Shown one piece after another: positions 25,633-33,134 of a DNA stretch of 64,000 bases. The DNA is from Lutimaribacter_A marinistellae. Lineage in GTDB: Bacteria; Pseudomonadota; Alphaproteobacteria; Rhodobacterales; Rhodobacteraceae. Within the stretch, counting starts at the first letter, position 1. Every line of letters begins with the position of its first letter. The position numbers and the translations under genes are program-made. The DNA lies in contig NZ_JBHRXI010000001.1 of NCBI RefSeq assembly GCF_042648365.1, positions 310,001-374,000 of the forward strand, given 5' to 3'. The notes beneath the pieces were generated by a model. That model did no database searches. It saw only the letters and a list, made by a program, of their open reading frames with translations, and was not told the origin of the DNA.

Positions 25633-27070
25633 CGGGTCCAAACCCGGCCTCGACCCTTCGGATTGGCAGGAATTTCGTGCAGCCGCGCATGATCTGTTGG
25701 ACGCTTGTATCGACAGGCTGGCCTCGGCTTCGGAACATCCCTGGCAGCCCACGCCAGAAGAAGTTCGCGCGACTTACGCGTTGGCCGAGACTGGCGGCGG
25801 TATGAAGGATCCCGCACAGCTGGCAAACGATCTGCGCGATAGCGTTTTGCCCTACGGCACCGGCAACACGCATCCCCGTTTCTTTGGCTGGGTTCACGGT
25901 ACCGGCCTAGCAGAAGGGTTGTTGTCGGAAATGGTGGCAGCCACGATGAACGCCAACTGCGGCGGGCGCGACCACGGAACAATCTATGTCGAGCGCGCGG
26001 TGATCGACTGGACGCGTCGGGTCATGGGATTTCCCGAGAGTTCTTCGGGCGTGTTGGTAACCGGCACATCGCAGGCCACGGTGATTGCCCTGCAAGCGGC
26101 ACGACTGCGGGCCTTGGGGGCGGATATGCGCACCAAGGGCCAAAATGGACGGTGGCTCACGGCCTATGCCGGTGCTGGCGCCCATAATGCAGCGCGTAAA
26201 GCGGTAGAGCTGTTGGGGCTCGGACACGAGAACCTGCGCCGCATCCCCGAGGGCGACGCAGGTCTGGACCTTGATGCGTTGCGAGAGAAAATTGCCGAAG
26301 ACCGCGCGGCGGGGGCCATTCCGTTTGCGATAATCGGCACGGCCGGCTCGGTGGATTTCGGGCGTTTCGACGACCTGAACGCCTTGGCCGACATCGCGAC
26401 CGACGAGGGTCTCTGGCTCCATGTGGACGGTGCGTTCGGCGCATGGACGCGCCTTGCAGATTCACCGTGGAAAGAGCTCACCGATGGAATCGGGCGCGCA
26501 GACAGCCTTGCCTGCGACTTCCACAAATGGATGTACGTGCCTTACGATTGTGGCTTGTGCCTGATCCGCAACGAAGATGAACATCGCGCTGCCTTTGCCG
26601 CAAGACCCTCGTACCTTGCAGCACAGGACAGCGGCCTTGCCGGTGGCGACCCGTGGTATTGCGATTATGGAATAGACCTGTCGCGCGGCAACCGTGCACT
26701 CAAGGTCTGGTCGGCGATCCGCGCGCATGGCCCAGATGGTCTGGGCAGAGCGATAACTGACAATTGCCGACGCGCCGCGCAGATGGGTGAATTGGTCTCC
26801 AGCACCCCAGGAATGCGCCTGATGGCCCCTGTTGTGTCGAACCTTTGTGTCTTTACCGCCGATGAAACGCTCTCACCTGACGCACAGTCTGCGCTCAACT
26901 CGGCCATCGCGCAAAAACTGCAACTGTCGGGAGAGGTCGTTTTCTCGACAACACTGGCGCAGGACGTGACCTGCCTCCGCGCGGCCATTACCAACCATCG
27001 GACACGACCCGAGGACATCGAGTTGTCGATTGCCGCAGTGGTAAGAGAGGCCGCGGCCTCCCGCACCTGA
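25622..27070 (+). CDS. PLP-dependent amino acid decarboxylase (group II)
   Basis: The 482-residue protein belongs to the aromatic-amino-acid/glutamate/cysteine-sulfinate decarboxylase group. It shows GVLVTGTSQATVIALQ, the PLP-Asp in LHVDGAFGAW (D269), and the Schiff-base lysine K302 in DFHKWMYVPYDCG. The N-terminal HPRFFGWVHGTG is the usual substrate-side loop. It starts inside the end of the SerK/PLP gene (11-bp overlap), so the two are translationally coupled. If the upstream enzymes make cysteate, this one would yield taurine; serine, phosphoserine or aromatic substrates remain possible. Substrate cannot be read from sequence alone. Confidence 0.88.
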   Translation: MTSDGSKPGLDPSDWQEFRAAAHDLLDACIDRLASASEHPWQPTPEEVRATYALAETGGGMKDPAQLANDLRDSVLPYGTGNTHPRFFGWVHGTGLAEGLLSEMVAATMNANCGGRDHGTIYVERAVIDWTRRVMGFPESSSGVLVTGTSQATVIALQAARLRALGADMRTKGQNGRWLTAYAGAGAHNAARKAVELLGLGHENLRRIPEGDAGLDLDALREKIAEDRAAGAIPFAIIGTAGSVDFGRFDDLNALADIATDEGLWLHVDGAFGAWTRLADSPWKELTDGIGRADSLACDFHKWMYVPYDCGLCLIRNEDEHRAAFAARPSYLAAQDSGLAGGDPWYCDYGIDLSRGNRALKVWSAIRAHGPDGLGRAITDNCRRAAQMGELVSSTPGMRLMAPVVSNLCVFTADETLSPDAQSALNSAIAQKLQLSGEVVFSTTLAQDVTCLRAAITNHRTRPEDIELSIAAVVREAAASRT

Positions 27071-27088
27071 TGTCGAATACTCAGGGCA

Positions 27089-27126
27089 CCTTGTTCATGA
27101 TCGATCTAAGCCGGTCGTGAACAAGG
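27089..27126. terminator. Bidirectional terminator between decarboxylase and ugd
   Basis: A 14-bp stem with two G-U pairs (27089-27102 with 27113-27126) and a 10-nt loop lies in the 73-bp gap between two convergent genes. The position and stem length fit a terminator used from both sides. Confidence 0.6.
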
Positions 27127-27143
27127 CCCGCTAGGCTGCGCGA

Positions 27144-28319
27144 TCAGTCCGAGCCGAACAGGTCTCGGGTAAAGACCTTGTCGACGACATCGCTCAAATC
27201 AGATGTCGCACGGTTCGCCACGATCACGTCGGCCCGGGACTTGAACTCGTCCAGGTCATGCGTCACCTCGGAACCGAAGAACGTTTCGTCTTCCATCGCG
27301 GGCTCGTAAACGATCAGCTCGATTCCCTTGGCCTTGACGCGTTTCATGATCCCTTGGATCGAGCTCTGGCGGAAATTGTCCGACCCTTGCTTCATGACCA
27401 ATCGGTATACCCCAACACAGCTCGGTGACCGCGCTATGATCTGATCGGCGATGAAATCCTTGCGTGTGCGGTTGGCGTCCACAATCGCCCGGATAAGGTT
27501 CTGCGGAACGTTCGAATAGTTGGCCAGCAACTGCTTGGAATCTTTCGGAAGGCAATAACCGCCGTAACCGAAGGAAGGGTTGTTGTAATGCGTCCCGATA
27601 CGAGGGTCGAGGCCAACGCCATCAATGATCTGCCGACTGTCGAGACCGTGCGCCAATGCATAGGAGTCGAGTTCGTTGAAATAAGCCACGCGCATCGCGA
27701 GATAGGTGTTGGCAAAAAGCTTGATCGCCTCTGCCTCCGACGGGTCGGTCAGCAAGACCGGAACGTCCGGGCGCAGCGCCGCCTCTTTCAAAAGTTCGGC
27801 AAAACACTCCCCATGATCGGATCGGTCTCCAACGACGATACGGCTGGGATAAAGGTTATCGTAAAGCGCCCTACCCTCGCGCAGGAACTCCGGGCTGAAT
27901 ATGATCCGATCATTGCCCATCCTCTTGCGCAGTTCTGCGGTGAAGCCCACGGGGATCGTCGACTTGATGACAATTGTGGCCTTGGGATTCGTCCGCTGGA
28001 CGGTCTCGATAACCTCTTCGACACTCGACGTATCGAAGAAGTTGGTTTTCGGGTCGTAGTTCGTCGGCGTGGCGACAATCACGAAATCGGCGCCCGCGAA
28101 GGCGGTTTCAGGATCGTTGCTCGCGGTCAGGTTCAGTTGCTTTTCAGCGAGGTATTCCGACAGTTCCGGATCGATGATCGGCGCGCGTCGCTCCTTGATG
28201 GCGGCAACCCTCGCCTCGTCGATATCAAAGGCGCAGACGGGGTTCCGTTGAGCCAGCAAAACGGCATTCGAAAGTCCGACATATCCCATGCCGGCGACGG
28301 TAATCTTGGTTTCTGACAT
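27144..28319 (-). CDS. ugd: UDP-glucose 6-dehydrogenase
   Basis: The 391-residue enzyme oxidises UDP-glucose to UDP-glucuronate with two NAD. It shows the N-terminal Rossmann loop ITVAGMGYVGLSNA, IIFSPEFLREG, the catalytic-Cys segment FGYGGYCLPKDSKQL (Cys near 255), and the C-terminal UDP-binding part with NFRQSSIQGIMKR, ending TRDLFGSD. From memory this is strikingly like the short enterobacterial Ugd (about 388 aa), including the C-terminus. The start at 28319 follows the family; a longer version has no support. It provides the uronic acid precursor for the polymer region. The next gene upstream is divergent. Confidence 0.95.
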   Translation of the reverse strand: MSETKITVAGMGYVGLSNAVLLAQRNPVCAFDIDEARVAAIKERRAPIIDPELSEYLAEKQLNLTASNDPETAFAGADFVIVATPTNYDPKTNFFDTSSVEEVIETVQRTNPKATIVIKSTIPVGFTAELRKRMGNDRIIFSPEFLREGRALYDNLYPSRIVVGDRSDHGECFAELLKEAALRPDVPVLLTDPSEAEAIKLFANTYLAMRVAYFNELDSYALAHGLDSRQIIDGVGLDPRIGTHYNNPSFGYGGYCLPKDSKQLLANYSNVPQNLIRAIVDANRTRKDFIADQIIARSPSCVGVYRLVMKQGSDNFRQSSIQGIMKRVKAKGIELIVYEPAMEDETFFGSEVTHDLDEFKSRADVIVANRATSDLSDVVDKVFTRDLFGSD

Positions 28320-28503
28320 GAACGACGGCTCTGCTTTCGAATTGTTGTGCCTGCGCGGCAGGCAATCTTGCTTTTGCACGTTCTAGCCCCTCGCGAGGGG
28401 TATCGCAATTGCTGGCGTCCTGCCCGGGCGGCATTGCATCCCACAAGGAAAAAGGGTTTCAAAGAACGGCGTCAGAGCCCGCGATGAGCGAGAAGAGGAT
28501 GTC

Positions 28504-30327
28504 ATGGAAGCACAAGATCTCGAATTCCTCAGACAATCGTCCTTGTTCGAGCCGGAGTGGTATTGCCGAACATATCCCGACGTTCGCGAGGCTGGGATCG
28601 ATCCCGCCCTTCATTTCTTGCGCTACGGCTGGGTGCTCGGGCGCGACCCGGGTCCCGAGTTTGATGTGAAATTCTACACCGAACGCTACCCCGATATTGC
28701 CGGAAGCGGCGTGAACCCCCTGCTGCATTACCTGTGGCAAGGTCAGGCAGAGGGACGGTTGCCCACGCCTGCCGCCGAAAAGGTGCGGGTCGGAATGGAG
28801 CAGGTTCGCAAGCTGCAGGCGGAATTGTGGGGCGGCTTGGCCGAACAGGCCGAACATGCGCTGCAAACACTTTGCGATACACCTACGCTGCCCGAACAAG
28901 TCCGTTTCGAGGCCGGTTGCCAATTGGCCGCCTGGTTCGACCATAGCGGCGACGAGGACCGTGCCCTGCGTTGCCTGGAACGGATGGGGGGCATGTCCTT
29001 CACTTACTCCCATTCAGCTGCACGGCTGATCCCGATGAGCGTGATTTATGCACGTCGCGGCATCGACCATGCGGCCCGCGCTGCGCTGACCCGTATCCGC
29101 CCCGGCGACCTTGAGGCGGACAAGCGCATCGCCCTTGCCAATCTCGACCCCTCAGACAGGCGGCTGGAACGCGTGAACACGCTGTACAAGGCGCGAGGTC
29201 TCGCACCCGTCGAAGTGTTGGATGCAGGCCGCTCTCTCGGCCTCGACAACCTGACGACCCAGACATTGCCTCCCTCTGCCGAAACTGCGGAACTCGGAAT
29301 CGTCTCGGTCATCCTTCCCGCGTTCAATGCTGCCAAGTACATCGAAACCGCCTTGCGCGGCCTTCTCGCCCAGACGCATCAAAACCTCGAAATCATCGTC
29401 GTCGACGATGCAAGCACGGATGACACGTTTGACACCGTGTCCCGGCTCGCAGAAGCAGATCCCCGCATCATTCCTCTTCGCCAGAAAGAGAATGCTGGCG
29501 CCTATGCCGCGCGTAACAGAGGCCTGTCCGTCGCGTCCGGTGAGTACGTGACGACCCACGACGCGGATGACTGGTCACACCCTCAGAAAATCGCCACACA
29601 ACTCGCAGAGCTCGCCGCGTCGCCCGACCTGATGGGCGTCATCACCCATTGGGTGCGCGTTCGCGCTCCGCTGACATTCACCACGAATTGGCGACTGAGC
29701 CCCAGTTATCTGCAATGGAGCCATTCGTCCTTGCTGGTTCGCCGCCAGGTCATGAAAAGGTTGGGCGGCTGGGACGAGGTGCGCGTATCTGCAGACATGG
29801 AATTCATCTGGCGCGTCGAGGCGGCCTTTGGGCAAGGCTCGGTGCGCCGTATCCTGCCCGACATTCCGATGGCCTTCGCCCTGGACGACGGCTCGTCCCT
29901 GACGCGCAATCCTGAAACGCATATTCAAACCAGCTATCATGGCTTGCGACACTATTACCGCGAAATCAGCCGCTACTGGCATCGCTTGGCCCCGCAGGGT
30001 CTGTCGCCCGAACAAGAGGCGCTCAAACGTGCGATGTTGCCCGCAGCCATGATCCCGAATGCTGCATTCTCAAATCAGCTGGACCTTCTGATCGAAACCG
30101 ATTGCAGCGATCCCGACGCGCTCGCCCAGGTACAGCAGATGGTTCACGAAGTTCCCACCGACCGCCAGATCGGGATCACTCATGTTCCCAATCCGGACTT
30201 CACCGATCGCCGATGCGGCTATGCCATCGAACTGCACGACATGTTTTTCGAGGTGATCCAGAAAGACAACGTCACGATCGCTTGCCCGGTATCTCAATAT
30301 CAGGCGACAAGAACCCTCTCGGTCTGA
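28504..30327 (+). CDS. GT2 glycosyltransferase with N-terminal DV-HY repeat module
   Basis: The 607-residue protein has the same plan as the one at 10610-12505. Two module copies come at about residues 10-85 (EWYCRTYPDVREAGIDP and FYTERYPDIAGSGVNPLLHY), then a helical linker, then a GT2 domain from about 267 (VSVILPAFNAAKYIE, VVDDASTDDT, GAYAARNRG, DADDWSHP near 353). It presumably transfers a sugar to the growing glycan in the cytoplasm. It ends 13 bp from the convergent 880-residue gene. Donor and linkage cannot be predicted. Its GT2 core also resembles the first GT2 of the chimera at 33135, so these are probably paralogs by duplication. Confidence 0.85.
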   Translation: MEAQDLEFLRQSSLFEPEWYCRTYPDVREAGIDPALHFLRYGWVLGRDPGPEFDVKFYTERYPDIAGSGVNPLLHYLWQGQAEGRLPTPAAEKVRVGMEQVRKLQAELWGGLAEQAEHALQTLCDTPTLPEQVRFEAGCQLAAWFDHSGDEDRALRCLERMGGMSFTYSHSAARLIPMSVIYARRGIDHAARAALTRIRPGDLEADKRIALANLDPSDRRLERVNTLYKARGLAPVEVLDAGRSLGLDNLTTQTLPPSAETAELGIVSVILPAFNAAKYIETALRGLLAQTHQNLEIIVVDDASTDDTFDTVSRLAEADPRIIPLRQKENAGAYAARNRGLSVASGEYVTTHDADDWSHPQKIATQLAELAASPDLMGVITHWVRVRAPLTFTTNWRLSPSYLQWSHSSLLVRRQVMKRLGGWDEVRVSADMEFIWRVEAAFGQGSVRRILPDIPMAFALDDGSSLTRNPETHIQTSYHGLRHYYREISRYWHRLAPQGLSPEQEALKRAMLPAAMIPNAAFSNQLDLLIETDCSDPDALAQVQQMVHEVPTDRQIGITHVPNPDFTDRRCGYAIELHDMFFEVIQKDNVTIACPVSQYQATRTLSV

Positions 30328-30340
30328 AGGCACCCATATA

Positions 30341-32983
30341 TCAGATCGCCCCGCGACCCACTGCCGGTCGGAACTTCGACAGCATCTCCGGCCAGTCCGG
30401 GATATCCATCAGAACCGCTCGCTGGAGCTCCTGGTTCCGGCTGTTCGCCTCCTTGCCAAAAGGAGCAATGATGTCCTGGATCGCGGTCCACGGCACGTGC
30501 AACATCTTGTAAGGGGTGAGATGCGTATAGAACCTGTCTGGCCAGCTGTAATCCGCCCCTGCCGTTTCCATCAGAAGCTTGAGACTGGACGCAAACAGCG
30601 GCGAATTCTCAGGCGAGCGATGCAGAACCGCATACAGGCAGGTCAGAACCTCGCCAGCCACTTCGACATTACCCTGCTGCAACTGGTAGATCTGGATCGC
30701 TTCCATGTAGTTGAACAGAATCGGAAGCAGATTGTAGTCTTGAGACGCCTGCACATAAAAACAGACATGTGTCATGAAGTAACCCGATCCGTCGTAATCG
30801 ACCTCTTCGGCGTAATCCATGAAGATCTCGTCATCGAAGAACACCGAATGAAGGTGATCCCGGAACACGCTGGCAAGTGACGCATCCGGGAAGAGTTCGG
30901 GGTTGTCCTGAATGCCTTTCATGACGCGTTGCGATGCGTCCAAATGGTAGAACGTGCGCGCCTCACGGGGATGAATTGCCGCAAGATCTCCGCGGATGGG
31001 CGGAACCGACGGATCGAACGTGGTCCGGACATAGGCGAGGTGCTGTTCGAGTTCCCAGAAAACAGGGCTGTCGTCCAGACTTCGGCGCTTCAACAGACCG
31101 ACATATTGCATCGATGTCGCGATACGTTCGAGTTGCTCCAGGTTGATCCAGTCCACCTGTTCGAAACGTCGCAGGATCAATTGACGCCAGAATCCGGTCG
31201 CACCCCTCGAGATCCACGGAACCTTCAGGAAAATGTAGGTTGGTTGGAACAGGAACCGGCTATAGATATCCTCCAGATATTCCTGGATGAAATCACCGCT
31301 CTTGCGGTGAAACTTCTGAGCGGTCTCCAGCCAGTTCGGCATGTGAAAGACTTCGCCCTGCATCCCGATATAGTGGTCCTTTGGCAGGCGCGCCTGTGCC
31401 TCTCGCAGCGCAGCCGAGGGTTCGGGCCGCAGGATATCACGCTTGAAGATCGACTGCGACGGCACCGGAGAGGTTCGAACGGTCCGCCCGTTCTCCAGCG
31501 TCCAGTCAGCCGCCCATTCATCGCCATCACGTACCAGAACACCTTCGGCGCATCTTGGCACGATCACCCCGTCCACCTCCATCGGCTTGCGTGCAAGAAC
31601 GGCATCGCCCGGATCGAGGATGTGATAATACGCATCGTGGAAATAACTGTCCGATGTCCCGGAGTATTGATCGGGGGCTGGCGCATAGGCACGCGGCAAG
31701 TCGTCCGGGCCAAGTGTCTGCAATTCCGGCTCGAACCGCGCGATCCCGGCGCATGGATCCCCATCCAGCGTCGATGCACCCATTTCGCGCGCCTCGTCCA
31801 CCATCCACCGGAAGTCATCCAGCACAAGGTTGGCGATACGAGGAGTCGATTTCAGCCGGAAATGAAGCGGCGCGATCTTGTCGTAGGTCAGATGCGTGAT
31901 GACCGCACTGCCAAGACGGGGCAGGATGCGATTTGCGAAACGAGCCCTCCGGAACCTGTCCATTCTGTCTTTCGTGACATCGAAAAACTGTCGAACCGTG
32001 AATTGCATCCACAGGTCCTCGACATCGTCGTCGTCGAGGAAGGGTTCGAAAATGGTTGTCATGCGCCGGTAATAGCCATCCTTCGCCGGAAGGCTTGCCA
32101 GAACCTCTCTTGCGCTTGCACCGAGCTTCAGGAAGGGGACCAGGTGCAACTCGGGCACGGGTTTCCAACGCGCCAGGTGGATCGCGACCTCTGTCAGGGC
32201 CTCGGGTGAGAGGCTTGCGCGAATATCATCTGCAAAAAATTCGATGAACCGTCCAAAAACAGGATGACCCCGCCGCCACGACACGTCGTCCGTCTGCATA
32301 CGGTTAAAGCCAAAGAACAGCTTGACCAGGGATTGCCGCAAGACAAGGCCCCAGTCCACGCCGCAATCCACGATCTTGCGGGGTTTGTCCCCAAGCAGTT
32401 CGGGGCGCCATTTCGTGTTGAGCAACACCAGCGCCTTTTCCTGCGCGTCGAGCGCCTCGGCTATTTCGAACCGCTGCAGGAAGGCGGAATACTCGGCGGG
32501 GCCTTTTTCGCGAAACAGCGACCCCATCAAGTGCTTGTCAGCATACCGTTTCACGAGGATGTGGTTGGATCGAGTATCCAGCAAGGTCGCCATGTTGAGC
32601 ACATGACCCAGCTTCGCCCCTCGGCTCAGCAGCAAATCGACCTTGTCCAATCCCTCACGGTCCCACGGTATCGACCACGCGACCTTGGACAAGCCATCGG
32701 GCGACACATACACGGCATCCAAGGCAGCCTTTGCGTAAGCCATCCAAGCGTCATGCGGAGCAACCACAGCCGCCACAACGAGGAACCGAACGAATTCTCG
32801 CGGCGCAAAAGGCAGTGCGATGCCCTTGTCCGGGTGATCGACGAAATGCAGGTGCTGAGTCTGCAACCAGTCATATTCCGAAAGATCGAGACTGCCCAAA
32901 AAGGCCTCGTGCACCGGCTCGAACGCCAACAGGCTGGATTTGCGAGATGGGGCGGTGGTGATCTGCGGGGCTGTCAGCGTCAT
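30341..32983 (-). CDS. Unassigned 880-residue protein
   Basis: I do not recognise this family. The frame is long, uninterrupted and has normal codon use, so it is certainly a gene. The protein has no signal peptide or clear membrane segment and is rich in aromatic and acidic residues. Notable segments are YDWLQTQHLHFVDHPDKG near the N-terminus, FVRFLVVAAVVAPHDAWMAY, KFHRKSGDFIQEYLEDIYSR in the middle, and SVFFDDEIFMDYAEEVDYDG near residue 700. Long helical stretches dominate the C-terminal part. It lies between two repeat-bearing glycosyltransferases, with the upstream one divergent (151 bp gap), so a role in polymer synthesis or regulation is a guess from context. Confidence 0.8.
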   Translation of the reverse strand: MTLTAPQITTAPSRKSSLLAFEPVHEAFLGSLDLSEYDWLQTQHLHFVDHPDKGIALPFAPREFVRFLVVAAVVAPHDAWMAYAKAALDAVYVSPDGLSKVAWSIPWDREGLDKVDLLLSRGAKLGHVLNMATLLDTRSNHILVKRYADKHLMGSLFREKGPAEYSAFLQRFEIAEALDAQEKALVLLNTKWRPELLGDKPRKIVDCGVDWGLVLRQSLVKLFFGFNRMQTDDVSWRRGHPVFGRFIEFFADDIRASLSPEALTEVAIHLARWKPVPELHLVPFLKLGASAREVLASLPAKDGYYRRMTTIFEPFLDDDDVEDLWMQFTVRQFFDVTKDRMDRFRRARFANRILPRLGSAVITHLTYDKIAPLHFRLKSTPRIANLVLDDFRWMVDEAREMGASTLDGDPCAGIARFEPELQTLGPDDLPRAYAPAPDQYSGTSDSYFHDAYYHILDPGDAVLARKPMEVDGVIVPRCAEGVLVRDGDEWAADWTLENGRTVRTSPVPSQSIFKRDILRPEPSAALREAQARLPKDHYIGMQGEVFHMPNWLETAQKFHRKSGDFIQEYLEDIYSRFLFQPTYIFLKVPWISRGATGFWRQLILRRFEQVDWINLEQLERIATSMQYVGLLKRRSLDDSPVFWELEQHLAYVRTTFDPSVPPIRGDLAAIHPREARTFYHLDASQRVMKGIQDNPELFPDASLASVFRDHLHSVFFDDEIFMDYAEEVDYDGSGYFMTHVCFYVQASQDYNLLPILFNYMEAIQIYQLQQGNVEVAGEVLTCLYAVLHRSPENSPLFASSLKLLMETAGADYSWPDRFYTHLTPYKMLHVPWTAIQDIIAPFGKEANSRNQELQRAVLMDIPDWPEMLSKFRPAVGRGAI

Positions 32984-33134
32984 TTCGAAACCAGTCCAAA
33001 AGAATATCCCTTGTTTTCCCCGATGCCTGACGCCAAGGCAACCCTGTCAAGCACCTTCGTGGCAAAGATTCAGCGCCCTCCGACAGATGCATTTCCACTC
33101 GCCTTGCTTGGTGGGATAGGGTAGCGATGCAGAG

